A stretch of DNA of 64,000 nucleotides from Brachynemurus nebulosus. Taxonomy: Eukaryota; Arthropoda; Insecta; Neuroptera; Myrmeleontidae. The stretch's first letter is position 1; every line of letters begins with the position of its first letter. The position numbers and the translations under genes were made by a program. This document shows positions 46,587-57,904 of the stretch, in pieces. Under the pieces are notes generated by a model. That model made no database searches, had not been told where the DNA came from, and saw only the letters and a program-made list of their open reading frames with translations. The stretch is from NCBI GenBank assembly GCA_035578155.1, contig JAPWDM010000069.1, positions 316,501-380,500 on the forward strand, read 5' to 3'.

Positions 46587-48600
46587 CTAAACATACACAT
46601 CACCACTTATTAATTCCTTACATTCTTGGCATCTGTTTTTCAACATTTCATTGCCAGTAAAATAACTAACATTAACTACCGATAAAATGTCAAAACTGTT
46701 ATTTTTTACAGTGTTTACTGTATCGTTAACAAATTTTAACAATGCCTCTGGTAAGTTAATATTAAAGTCATTGGTATTTTCCGGTTCATTTATTACAGCC
46801 CCTACATCGGTGTCTAAAAAGCTCTGTAGGCTTTCTAAAAGACTCATATTATCGGCCTCACAATTGCTTCGAAGGCCAGGGTTCATGATGTTACTGACAA
46901 TTTGAACTTTCAGGGAAACTACAAACTGTGGTATTGTCGGATTTGTGTTACTCCCTAGGCCGGCCCGAATCAGTCCAAACAAATTCTCTATGGTATCCTG
47001 GTTAAGATCTCGGGTGCGGAGCTAGACGAATCACTCCGAGTTTGACAAATAATGCCATCATAGCGTGATCGCCGTCATTGATCTAATTCATCCGTCTTGG
47101 TTTCTAGGACGGACGGGATCCTGGTCATCTAAAACGTTGACGTATTGCCAAAAATTGACTTTTTCTATCATTTCTTGCCAAAATTTCAGATGACGAGAAG
47201 TGCCAGTAAGGCGGCCACGTAAATATTTATTACTCGGAGGATCCGCCACCCCGCAGTTCAGGCTGTCAAACAGTTTGTCCACTTGCTCGATGAAAGAGAC
47301 AGTTGTTGCTGCTTCCGAAGGAAGATGTCCTGAAAGAAATAAAAATCTTAGTGTTTATTATAATTTAAGACAAAAAAATCTATTATTTCGAAACTAAATT
47401 ACTTAAAGATATATCTTGCAAATTCTAAAAATAATTGAAAGTTAACTAAAAATCTTTTATATTTATGTATATATTAATATTTAAATAATATATGAAAACT
47501 ACCACATATTGGCAGATATGCAATAGAACATACCTGTATTGTGAGTAATTTGTCACACTGATCATGATACTGATAAAATAAAAGTAAGATAAAATATTAA
47601 CAAACATAACTTTCCTTTTAAACTTACCATTCACGATCATTGAGCTGATTCCGGCTGCCACGGACTCACTCATGACTTCAGCAGCCAGCCTCACTTTTTC
47701 ATCTTGGCCTTCATGACTGGATTTATATGAGCGGCGGACAGCTTCCGCAGTCCATCGACAAAATATTCTTATTTTGTGCTAGTTTTTATCTTTAGGTACT
47801 CAACATATAAAAAATAAAAAATTGAAAAATACCCTTCAGTTTTTTTTAAATGGCGTGTCAATTATAGGTCATACGGGCCGTTATTTGTAATATGAACTGA
47901 TAAAACGGTATGAAATTACCGGCAAAAAATCACTTTCATTATAAGCTTGATTCTTAAATAATAATTTGTTATAACAATATTAACAGTACCTACTTTGTAG
48001 ACATTTTTATAACAGCGAAAATACCACAAGATACACTCACGTGCAATAAAACAGCAAATCGTTTGAAACAACAGAATTTGACCGTTAACTTCAGTGTTGC
48101 CAAATTAAAACCATGAATACTACTAAGTATTAACATTATAGTCGTACCACATTTATTTTTAAAATTTGTTATATTGTCTGTAAAAAAAATCACAAATCAC
48201 TGTCACCTAGAGGTGACACTGGGAATTTCCGAGTTAAGTACGGAGGGTATGTCTCCTATTTTTTCAAATGAAAGCACAATTTGTTCCCATTTTGCAGTCG
48301 GGTTAAACTCCTCATTTTTTGCAGTGACCTTCAATTGAACATTATGTTTTATAAACATATTTCTGGTACATTTCCAAAGATGAGGAGCATCCAAAATGGC
48401 ATAATATATTCTGCCTTAATGTGAAAAATTCGAATCAGATGTCGTAGAACCTAAACTTCGTCAAGCCGCTAAATTTCCAGAATCCAAATCCTAAACTGTC
48501 GCGACACAATTGAAGCCGATAGAGTTCAAGGCATCTAGGACTTCACGAATAATAGGAACTGTCATAATATGACAACCCTGTTGGCGTGTAGCGTACATTA
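46587..48600 (-). pseudogene. P-type transposase relic with a recognisable intron
   Basis: Minus-strand blocks in P-superfamily order. 48590-48430 reads IMTVPIIREVLDALNSIGFN with DLDSGN. 48420-48203 reads ILDAPHLWKCTRNMF. 47760-47628 reads NPVMKAKM and LAAEVMSESVAAGISSMIVN. 47329-47088 reads EQVDKLFDSLNCG. 47010-46587 reads IENLFGLIRAGLGSN, the typical C-terminal NLFG..R segment. Between 47627 and 47330 lies a 298-nt intron with donor GTAAGT and acceptor TTTCAG, joining the two exons in frame. Several stops and indels (for example at 47088 and 48480) make it inactive. No THAP domain is visible upstream. Confidence 0.8.
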
Positions 48601-48823
48601 CGTATTTTGTTGGCAGTTTTTTATATTGTATTGTATTGATTTCTCATAGATTTAAAATCTATGATTTCTCCTCTATGGTATGTAACGCGCAAACTCGAGT
48701 AGAGACAAATAGCTTTCATTATCGTGGTTTTAATTTAGAAAAGTTAGTAGATACGAAATTTTTTACAAAACAGTTCCAACCGAAACAATCTAAATAGCCA
48801 GATTGAATATTTCTGTAAAGTTA

Positions 48824-48826
<3 letters not shown>

Positions 48827-48879
<53 letters not shown>
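48827..48879. repeat. (AT)n microsatellite
   Basis: About 53 bp of pure AT repeat. Confidence 0.95.
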
Positions 48880-49005
48880 CCATTAAATGTTTATTAAAAC
48901 TGCTGAAATTTTACACACATTACATTTTCGAGTCGTAGAACAATTTTTGGTGGTCAAACCATACGAAATGAAATAAAAAAATTCTCAGTATCAGGTAGGA
49001 CCGCC

Positions 49006-49007
<2 letters not shown>

Positions 49008-49072
<65 letters not shown>
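49008..49072. repeat. (AT)n microsatellite
   Basis: About 65 bp of AT repeat, preceded by ACCGCCCTAATATAT. It truncates the coding frame of the adjacent transposase-like gene. Confidence 0.95.
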
Positions 49073-49075
<3 letters not shown>

Positions 49076-51081
49076 CTTAGAGAATCACTGCAGTATTCGG
49101 TCACGTCGTGGATCCCAAACAATTCAAAGAACGTCTTTGTTTTGTTAGTAACAAAATGGCTGAGGTCTTTTCCTTCAAAAACTGAGTTTTTACCCTCTAA
49201 TCGTTTCATTTCCTTTTTGTTTGCAGGTTTGGTTTCTAAATTTTTCATCATATTTTCCTTCTCAGCCTGTGTAATACGTTCATGCAAAAAAGCCAATCCA
49301 ACATTTGTTTCTGATAGATACCAAAGGTGTCTCTTAGCAACTGTGAGAGAAGCTTTTTTGACGTCTGCATCTGGGTAAGTGCTCAGAAGCTGTAACATAT
49401 CCAAGTCATCTTAGAAGCCCATCGACTTACAGCTGCCTCGTGCCAAAAGCGAGCATATATGAGGCTGACAATGTGCAAACCGTTTCATTCCTTTCAATTC
49501 TTCTTGAGGAATATTCAACTGTTTAATGAAAAGGACAATTTTAGGTGCATATATTGCCCTTGCCATCCACCTTGCTTGATGCAGAGCCTCTGGGATCCTG
49601 AAACTGAAGTCGTTTTGAGACCAACCTCCTAAGTATAGTAGAGAGAGTTGTAATAACTCTTTGTAGTCTTCTCTTGGATGACTTCCGTCTTCTAGGACAT
49701 TTTGGATCTAATTACCCATTTTCACTCGTTGTTCTTCTAGAAAGCCTTGAACGGGACTTTCTTCATCCAGCATTGTCGTATATGACTTCTTATCAAGTGA
49801 ATCCCACTGTCTTTGGAACTTCCGAAAAGTTTGGATGTCGGGACCACTTGACAGCATACCATAACACTCCTCAAACACTCCTTTCAATATTAGTTCATGG
49901 ATGTGATGACGGCAAACCAACCACAACAATGTTCGTCCAAATTCCTTTTCAATTCTGGTACAAACTCCTTGAGTCAGCCCTGTGTTAGATGCTCTAGTAT
50001 CAAAAGACATACCGATGATATTGTCACGTAGCCCAAATCGATCTACTTCAGCCACCTGCTCAGCAGTACCTCTCAGGGCAACAGGTACGCTAAGCAAATG
50101 CTCAAAATCTTTACCAATCGCTAGAACCGCAACTCTATCTTCCAAAGTTTTGACTCTCCCATGGGCAACTGAGGGCAACAGTTTACTGTCCCAATGCAAG
50201 ACTAAATGAGGAGAATTTTTGAAGAGTGGCTCTTCGATTTTCTTTGCCATTTTACTTCTATTGATCGCCCGAGCTCGATAAACGGTAGCTGGAGATACGG
50301 AAATTTTTGAGACATCGTGGCCAAGACTCTTTGCAGTTGCTATAAATGAAATACTTGTTTGTCGAATAGAGAGCTGTTCTCGATCCCAGGTAGACGTGAG
50401 TGTCTGATCAAGAGGTCTTAATTTAGGAGTTGAACGTAATTTTTTCGTTACTGGAGGCGGAAACTCGGCCTCTTCATCACTAAGTGCTGATGATGATGGA
50501 GATGAGCTTTCCAGTTTAACTGTCTTATTGATTTCAGCAATAGCTTTGTAATGCTTATTCTTATATGATTCATTTTTGTCTTCTTTTGTACACTTAGTTC
50601 TTATTTTCGAGGCGAAAACCTTGTCTACTCCACTCATTGACGAATTCATACGATCTTCTTTTTGTGACCTAAGAAATTCTTTATCTTCTTGTAATACGCT
50701 AGTCATGTCCATCACATTTTGCCGGGCAATGTCAAATAACTCGACTAGATCACCTTTCCAAATTTGCCGTTTCATATTTGCTTTATCCGTGTTTCTCGAT
50801 TTCTCTTTACCCAGATTTTGGTATTCTTTGTACAGCTTCTGTATACCAGCACAGATATTCTCCTCCGTCTTAACAGGGATATTTGCTTTCCTCCACACTT
50901 TCTGTAATTTAGTACTGGTAGATTTAGCAGCATCAGAAAGCGTTTCCTTCATTTCCTTATGATGATAAATAAAAACTAAAAGTACTTGTTCCTTTGAAGG
51001 GAGTCGAGCTCCTAAAAACTCACCACTAGGCACCTTTTCTAGTAGCCAAATTCCTCTTTTGGTTCCCATTTTAAAGTTCAA
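49073..51081 (-). pseudogene. Transposase-like protein of an unnamed family
   Basis: The frame opens at Met 51081 (MNFKMGTKRGIWLLEKVPSG) and runs 457 residues to TAG at 49708. The same frame continues past it (NVLEDGSHPREDYKELLQLS), then breaks near 49495 and 49425 and resumes at 49404-49073. The N-terminal 190 residues are basic and helical. A Ser-rich acidic linker follows. The second half has VLHWDSKLLP, IGMSFDTRASNTG, WLVCRHHIHELILKG, then ARWMARAIYAPKI and a C-terminal helical region. The spaced Asp residues and CRHH suggest an RNase H-fold transposase, but I cannot name the superfamily. The 3' end is lost in an (AT)n tract, and the start lies 53 bp from a long-TIR element. Confidence 0.55.
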
Positions 51082-51133
51082 TTACCAGCAAAAAATGAAA
51101 GAAATAAATAAAAAGCCTGTTAGTACAAAGCAC

Positions 51134-52996
51134 TTTAAAGGGCATAGCCGGGTAAGATAGGGAAAACGGCCCTTGACGCAAAATTGATTGTTTTCATAGG
51201 AATTAATACTTCTTAGCCCCAGATACATTCCTGCCAAATTTCAACCCTCTGAGGCTAATAGTTTATGAATACACAAACAGACAAAAATTTTAAAAAATTT
51301 TTTTTTTTACGAAATTACTGAGCCGATTTATTTGAGTTTAATATATATTGTGTACCCACCTTAAACAAAGTAATAAAAAAAAATTAACGTTATATCCCTT
51401 TATTATACTAATTTTTTTAAATTTTTAAATTTAAGTAAATTTTTTTGGCACTTACGCATTAGCGACACCCACCATTTTTTGTTCAATAGTATGTCTCTTA
51501 GCACTCTATATTACGGAAAAATTTTATTTGGTAGAACATAGTAATATTTCAATACAAATGCATGTCATGTTCGGTGCTACATATATGACTTATGTATAAA
51601 AAGGACCATAAAGCATCTGCCTGATTTCTAAAACACAGTAGAACTCTGAGGAGTGCAATAAAATGTTCTCTTCCCTCTTGAGTTGCACTTCTTGGAGTTC
51701 CTGTGACGGTCTAAAAAAATTTATATTTTGACTTGTTATAAAAAATATGTTTCTGCTTGTTAAAAAATAATTTTCAAGATTAATTTTACCATGAATCTGA
51801 ATATTTGAATGAAATCAATAAAATTATCTCAGCATACTTACTAATTAAAATTACATCTAACTCAACAAAAATTATAAGTTTTAGAAACTTTATTTAAATA
51901 AAGATAATAATAATAACAATAATACGTCTTAAATGTTATATTGTTTTAATAATAATAAACATTAACTTAATAGATTGGAACAAAAACTTCAACAATGTAT
52001 AGTAATAACAACAGTCCGACGAAAACTTGTAGTTATAAAAATATGTACGTAAATTACATGTAGGTACATATAACTAACTTGAACAGACCCTCTCACTTGA
52101 TGTTTTATTGCACTTCTTAAGGAGGTGCAGAAAGATTTTTTCTGGAATAAATTTACATACGTTCATAACAACGACAAACAAGCTTAGACAAACGTCTTCT
52201 TTTGTTAACACGATGACGGGTCATGGGGAATTATAACGAAATGACCAACTGGTATACTATTTTGACAGCTAATAAACTTTGTATGAAATTGTTGACGTCG
52301 TAATACGTGGTGTATGAGCTAATAATGTTTCACTTGACGTCTTACAAAGAAAACAACTCTAACAAAAGAGAAATCAATATCCATTTTGTTTTATTAATAA
52401 AAAAAGACAAACGGCAAAAAAAGCTGGACTTGAGTAAATTTAAACTAGTTTATCGTAGTTATGAACGTATGTAATTGTATTATTTTAGAAATAGGGTAGA
52501 TATTTTACTTTATAGCTCTTCTTATACATAAGTAATATATGTAGTACCTAACATGGTATGCATTTTTATTGAAATATTACTATGTTCTACCAACTAAAAT
52601 TTTTCCATAAAAATATACGTTATAGAGTACTAAGAGACATATTATTGAACAAAAAATGGTGGGTGTCGCTAACGCGTAAGTGCCAAAAAAAAATTTACTT
52701 AAATTTAAAAATTTAAAAAAATTAGTATAATAAAGGGATATAACGTTAATTTTTTTTTTTATTACTTTGCCTAAGGTGGGTACACAATATATATTAAACT
52801 CAAATAAATCGGAACAGTAATTTTCTAAAAAAAAATTTTTTTTGAAAATTTTTGTCTGTTTGTGTATTTGAAAACTATTAGCCTCAGAGGGTTGAAATTT
52901 GGCAGAAATGTATCTGGGGGTAAGAAGTATTATTTCCTATAAGAACAATCAATTTTGCGTCAAGGGCCGTTTTCCCTATCTTACCCGGCTATGCCC
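51134..52996. mobile_element. Long-TIR DNA element (~450-bp inverted ends)
   Basis: Left arm from 51134 (AGGGCATAGCCGGGTAAGAT...) to about 51590 is matched in inverted orientation by about 52550-52996 (...ATCTTACCCGGCTATGCCCT). They differ at scattered positions and by small indels. The ~960-bp interior has no ORF and includes a dispersed repeat (52240-52350). A target duplication is not clear (TTTAA on the left, TTATAA on the right). This is a large non-autonomous DNA transposon. Confidence 0.85.
52240..52350 (+). repeat. Dispersed repeat shared with ~9005-9110
   Basis: Both copies read: CTATTTTGACARCTAATA, a short spacer, then TATGAARTTGTTGAYGTCGTA, then RCGTRGTGTMTRAGYTARTAA and GTTTCASTTGAYRTCTTA. 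Mismatches are scattered. Confidence 0.7.
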
Positions 52997-53151
52997 TTAT
53001 AAATTTCACTAGTTTGAGATAAAAGTGATCAATGTGTCCAACCTCTAAATATTATCCAATTTTCTTGAAATTTGGCATATATACCTTTTACATCACTGAG
53101 ACTCGGGGCGTAAAATGTATGAAAATCACACCTTTGGAAAAATGAAACACC

Positions 53152-53271
<120 letters not shown>

Positions 53272-53344
53272 GGAGGTCCCAGTAAGGGGCAATATATAAT
53301 TTGAAACATTGTATCATGAAGACCCATTTTGTTGAAAAGTATTA

Positions 53345-54880
53345 TTTTTTTGAAATAAAAGTATTATTTAAGAAGATAACTAGTGTTTTTATTATTATTA
53401 TTCATTTTGTAAATTTTTTTGTTATCGTTTCTTTATTTTTTGTGGAAAAAGTTAGATGTCGGAGTTGAAATAAAATAAAAAACATAAGGATATGGTTACA
53501 AATGGTGACCCCGACGTGATAAATCACGAAAATAGTGAATACGTTTTTTTTAAACATATAAAATGTTGAAAATATTTTAATAAAAAGCAAAATTAAATCG
53601 TCATATTAAGTTTAAAATTAAAATCTATATAAAATATTTCTAAATAAAAGAAGAAAATTAAAGAAAAGGAAAAATGGAAAAAAATAACTTAATAGTGAAC
53701 GAAAGTGGTTATGACTCTGAACTTACAAATGAATCAAGTGTGATAAGCCAATCAAATGAAACAAAGGAACTAAAAATGACTATCGAAAAACTATTCACTG
53801 AACTAAAATTAAGCATCGATAATATTTCAAAAGAAAACAAAATCTAAACAAAATACAAAGTGATACGAAAAATATTTTATCTGAGTGTAACCATCCACTC
53901 GATTGTGTTCGCAAGGAATGTGACCAGAAACTAGCAAAAATCAACGAATCCTGTGAGAAGCGTTGCCAAGAAATAGAAGACAATTTCAAATAGCTGGAAA
54001 CATCTTCGAGGAGAAACGTTTCAATTCAGAATGTGCCGCACTTTCCGGTAAACAGTTTAATGAATGTGAGTGAATCAAATGTACCTATTTTTGAAAATAA
54101 TATAAAAATTTTGCACTCTGTCGATTTATTAAAAATTTAGACAACTATTTTGATTTATCTAACATTGTTAATGATAAAATCAAACTAAATTTTGCTGTTT
54201 CAAAATTAAATCATTATGTAAAGAGTCTACTTGAAATCGCAAAATACAATATTAGTACTTTTAATGATTTTGTAAGTTGAATAGAGGAACGAAAGGATTG
54301 AAAATAACATTAGAAGAAATTTTATTACAAATAATAATCGACTAATAGTTAAAAATAAATTTGTATCTCACGTTATTTTTTGGCACAAACAAGTTCAATA
54401 TTTGACTCCTAAATATTCGGATGCAAATTTTATTGATATAATCTTCTATCATTTTCCAAAAGAGATAAATTTAAATTTAAGAACTAAATCATATTCCCGA
54501 TCAGAATTTATTCAAAATTTAGAGATCTGGGACGAATTTCATCGTTCCGACATCCAATTTGTTCCCAAAGTATCACATCCAGTAAATAATGGTAAGTTAC
54601 CATATGTAAATATCAATTATAATGAAAAACCTTATATGAATACAAAATCCGGATATTATAATGAAAGAAAAGATAACAGATATTAAAATTTTAGAAATTG
54701 TAATTCTCTTAATGAAAAATTGGTTAAAAATAGTGATAGTAAAAGCTAAAACGAAAATTTAAATTTGATTACTACTGAAGCTATTGTTGAAAATCGAAAT
54801 GTCAAAAAAGAATCTATTAGTACAAATGATACTGAAATTAGTGCCAATGAAAATTTAAACTAATAACGCCTGTTCAAAAT
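53345..54880 (+). mobile_element. Ty3/gypsy-type retrotransposon fragment: LTR end, primer site and gag
   Basis: The segment has an AATAAAAG polyadenylation-like signal near 53354, then GGTTACA and a primer-binding site TGGTGACCCCGACGTGAT (about 53503-53520), then gag on the plus strand. The LTR start is not visible; an (AT)n tract lies in front. The fragment ends where the capsid gene block begins, near 54870. No pol follows. Confidence 0.7.
53674..54880 (+). pseudogene. Ty3/gypsy-type gag relic
   Basis: ATG at 53674 opens about 57 residues (MEKNNLIVNESGYDSELTNE...) ending in a stop near 53846. Further gag-like stretches follow in shifted frames: 53880-54280 (heptad-like Lys/Glu region) and 54402-54686 (DIIFYHFPKEINLNLRTKSY, LEIWDEFHRSD), with an Asn/Lys-rich tail to 54860. 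The position directly after the primer site supports gag. No zinc knuckle is seen. Several stops and frameshifts make it a relic. Confidence 0.6.
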
Positions 54881-55546
54881 AATGAACTGTCCAATTTGAA
54901 CAGGGGTGAAAATAATAGCGCAGTAAATAGTATTGATTTGTTTTCAACTTGCATACATTCTATCTTTAATAAGTCAGCAGAAGATTTAACATGGGATATT
55001 TCTCAGAATTATACAGATGAACTGCGTTGTATCGAGATACCTGTTGGCAATTATGATTTGGAGGATTTGGAAGCTTATATAGATGATATATTAACACCAA
55101 GTGGGGCAAGTGCTAATTCGCAAATTATATTACATGCAAATAACAATACGTTAAAAAGTTTGATAAAGTGCACGGAAACAATACATTTCGATAAGGAGCG
55201 AACAATTGGTTCACTGTTGGGTTTTAATAAACGAAAACTGGAGGCGGGTCATACTCATTATTCAGATAAACCGGCGAATATTATGAAAGTCAATCTGGTG
55301 CAAATTGAGACAAATATTACGACAAACAGTTATTTGAACAACGTCCGAGCTCATAATATTTATTCGTTTTCTATCCAGGTTGAGCCCGGGTATAAAATAA
55401 GCGAGACACCAGCTACAATCATTTATATGCCTGTAAGCGTTCAACAGATAACATCTCTAGTGCTACACGTTGTTGATCAAGACGGTAATCCAGTTAATTT
55501 TCGAGGTGAAACAATAACCATAAAATTACATTTAAAACCGGTATAA
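54851..55546 (+). pseudogene. Polinton/adintovirus-like penton (minor capsid) protein, N-terminally truncated
   Basis: An open frame from 54851 to the stop at 55546 with no ATG near its start (the first start-like codon is TTG at 54896). It shows the typical features of the single-jelly-roll penton of Polintons and adintoviruses: an IPVGNYDLEDLEAYI segment, LHANNNTLKSLIKC, GSLLGFNKRKLEAG, and the C-terminal VDQDGNPVNFRGETITIKLH. In a virion it caps the vertices. The N-terminal part expected in the family is missing; upstream sequence is gypsy gag. The body of the gene has no stops. Family identification is from remembered motifs, not a search. Confidence 0.75.
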
Positions 55547-55549
55547 GTA

Positions 55550-55720
55550 ATGTTAGTATTTAACGACGACAAACCGACGCAATCAAACAGTCTACAACCT
55601 ACCATCAATCAGTGCGGATCGACGACGACAAAGCCGCCATTAACGCTAGCGAACGCAAGGTTTTTACAACAGTACATACGGCAATACGGCTTGGTTTTGA
55701 AGAAACGAAAAAATGAATAA
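55550..55720 (+). CDS. Small basic protein between penton and capsid genes
   Basis: ATG at 55550, four bases after the penton stop; 56 codons to TAA at 55718-55720. It is Thr/Pro-rich at first and ends ANARFLQQYIRQYGLVLKKR. A short protein with a Leu-rich, basic C-terminus in this position is a recurring feature of Polinton/adintovirus capsid blocks. The role is unknown, perhaps virion core or cement. The gene overlaps the start of the capsid gene by 8 bp, which supports compact virus-type organisation. Confidence 0.55.
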   Translation: MLVFNDDKPTQSNSLQPTINQCGSTTTKPPLTLANARFLQQYIRQYGLVLKKRKNE

Positions 55721-56912
55721 TATTTTGCAAATTAGAACCGGCGGAGGAGAACTCGATGAGAGTATTACAAAGATGAGCGTATTCACCATTCTTGAATAGC
55801 TTTAACAACAACGACCAGATTTCCATCTGTATTCAAAACCAAGACTTGATTTTATTACCACATAAAAGCTACCTATACATAGACGGACAGCTGCTGAAGG
55901 GAGATGGAACGGTATCGACTACGGCAGAGCTAAGCAATAATTCAGTGGCGTACCGGTTTGGCGAGATGCGTTACGAATTGAATGACGTGGAAATTGATCA
56001 ATGCAAATACGTGGGACCGACCACCACTCTAATGAATTATTTGTCTTTAAATGGAAATCAAAGTCAACAACTGTACAATGCGGGCTGGTGCCCAGGTGAA
56101 ACTATTAAAGTATCTGACAAAGGTTACTTTAATTTCTGTCTACCGTTGGATCGAGTGTTTAGTTTCGCTCACCATTACAGAAGAGTTATTCTCAATGCAA
56201 AACATCAACTGATTTTTATTCGTGCACGGACAGACCATGACGCAGTATTGTCGGCGACTGATGATGTTGTATTTCGTATACAAAAAGTTCAATGGATGGT
56301 CCCACATGTGACGGTGTCTGACGAGGCGAAACTGAAATTGTTAAAATATGTGGAAAAGAGTCAAGATATACCGATAGGTTTTCGCGCGTGGGATATGCAC
56401 ATTCATCCTACGCTTCCAGCAACGAAACACAACATTTGGACGGTGAAAACAACATCACAAGTGGAGAAAGCACGATATGTAGTGCAAACAGATCGGCGTA
56501 ATAAGAAAGATAAAAACGCCTCCGTTTTTGATCATTGTCAACTTTTTGATGTTAAAGTATATTTGAATTCGGAAAAGTACCCATACATAGATCTGAATTT
56601 AGATTTTACTAACTACAAATTTGCGCTTCCGTATCAAATGTTCTCGAAATTTCAAGAAGCCTATTACAACACTAACAAAAATGAACCATTACTCAATAGA
56701 AAACAATATAAAGATATTGCCCCTATCATTTTTATTGATTGTTCTCATCAAAAGTTCTCATCGAAACTATAAAAAGTGGGGATGTGGACATACGAATTGA
56801 ATTTAAAACGTCAAAAGAAGTACCATCCGACACAGCAGCATTCTGTCTTCTATTACACGATCGAGTAGTTCAATACAACCCGCTGACAAACATCGTTACA
56901 AGGGTTATATAA
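55713..56912 (+). pseudogene. Polinton/adintovirus-like double-jelly-roll major capsid protein
   Basis: ATG at 55713 (MNNILQIRTGGGELDESITK) matches the typical N-terminus of this family (a GG-ELD-SITK motif). The frame stops at 55797-55799. The main body continues in another frame from 55792 to 56772, with SFNNNDQI, LPHKSYLYIDGQL, GWCPGETIKVSDKGYF, HCQLFDVKVYLNSEKYPY and FQEAYYN. A second frame break lies at about 56740-56766, beside a 13-bp near-exact tandem duplication. The last part ends at 56912 with HDRVVQYNPLTNIV. Total size, about 400 codons, is somewhat below many family members. In a virus this protein forms the icosahedral shell. With two breaks this copy is inactive as it stands. 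Confidence 0.82.
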
Positions 56913-56979
56913 AATATAGTACTCACCTACAGATTGATTCATTTACAAACTAGCTTTCATACAGGTTTGATCATCATCG

Positions 56980-57291
56980 GTGAAAATGACTTATGTGGCG
57001 ATTGTTGATTTCCAAGGCTTTCAAAATACAACAAAGAACACTTTTTATATAAAAGAATTGGCTGTGTTGAAATTTAATTCCTGGAAACAAAATTACAACG
57101 ATGACTACACGTTAGAACATTACATTTTTAAGTCGCCAATTCCGTTTTGTGGTTTGAGTGAAAAAGACCAAAGGACCGCACGATGGCTTCGAGCCAAACA
57201 TCATGGATTCTCTTGGACGGACGGCCATATTGATTATGGACAATTGCAGTATATTCTAAGCATTACTGTAATATTCCAGCACATCCATTAA
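56980..57291 (+). CDS. Protein of unknown function in the capsid block ('VDFQGF' family)
   Basis: 103 codons from ATG at 56980, 68 bp after the capsid gene. Visible features: an N-terminal IVDFQGFQNT, then FYIKELAVLKF, a central HYIFKSPIPFCGLSEKDQR, and HHGFSWTDGHIDYG. I recall similar short proteins from insect virus-like elements. The N-terminal acidic motif could suggest an RNase H- or exonuclease-like fold, but that is a guess. The end looks truncated. It overlaps the convergent gene at 57256-57663 by 36 bp. Function is not assigned. Confidence 0.5.
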   Translation: MKMTYVAIVDFQGFQNTTKNTFYIKELAVLKFNSWKQNYNDDYTLEHYIFKSPIPFCGLSEKDQRTARWLRAKHHGFSWTDGHIDYGQLQYILSITVIFQHIH

Positions 57292-57663
57292 CTTAAACTC
57301 GACTGAATATGTTTTTCCTATTTCTCCACGATTAATAAGACCTATTACTTGTGGTGAATTTTTTAACAGGTTAAATTTTGCGATATCCATATTGTTGAAT
57401 CGAGCCGGCAGTGTTACAAATCCATTTTCCAATTCCACCACTGTTTGCATCTTTGTGGGATCAAATTTGGATTGCACCTGGTTAGCATCGTAAATCTTAT
57501 AAAATTTATCCACCTCAAGCTCGCCCATCTTTATCCATGGTTTTACCTTCCCCGTCTCGTTCAGTCCCCGTAACAATTCTTCAATCGTAAGAGTCTGTTG
57601 TTGAGTTACGAAAATGTTGTTGTTTTTGATCGTTTGTGTTTTGTTGGCTTCCATTTTCTCCAT
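57256..57663 (-). CDS. Small protein, possible OB-fold ssDNA-binding protein of the virus-like block
   Basis: Intact 135-codon gene on the minus strand. Met 57663 is chosen because a spliced 5' leader ends 10 bp upstream; a second Met lies 3 residues on. After a ~50-residue polar start (MEKMEANKTQTIKNNNIFVT) it has GELEVDKFYKIYDANQVQSK, then TVVELENGFVTLPARFNNMD, and ends VEFKLMDVLEYYSNA. The beta-rich central part and the LPARFN-type motif resemble small proteins of adintovirus-like elements that look like OB-folds. ssDNA binding is inferred only. It has its own TATA/Inr promoter and a 188-nt 5' intron, so it may be expressed. Confidence 0.6.
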   Translation of the reverse strand: MEKMEANKTQTIKNNNIFVTQQQTLTIEELLRGLNETGKVKPWIKMGELEVDKFYKIYDANQVQSKFDPTKMQTVVELENGFVTLPARFNNMDIAKFNLLKNSPQVIGLINRGEIGKTYSVEFKLMDVLEYYSNA

Positions 57664-57670
57664 AAAAAAT

Positions 57671-57858
57671 CTACAAAAATTAAAAATTTTTTTACAACAA
57701 TGAAAAATTAATTACAACAGTGTAGAAATTTAACACAACAACTAATTATAATAAATTAAACAAAATATTTATAATAATAGTAAAAAATTAGCACAATAGT
57801 TACAATAATAATAAAAATTAGCACAATAATTACAATAATAAAAATTTAGCAAACTTAC
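57671..57858 (-). other. Predicted 5'-UTR intron
   Basis: Donor CTG/GTAAGTTT at 57858 and acceptor TTTTTGTAG ending at 57671, 8 bp before the ATG of the 57256-57663 gene. The intron is AT-rich, as expected. It would leave a ~50-nt first exon. Confidence 0.6.
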
Positions 57859-57904
57859 CAGAAAACTTAGTTTCTTGAGAAGATAGTTTCACAACGACTT
57901 GATA

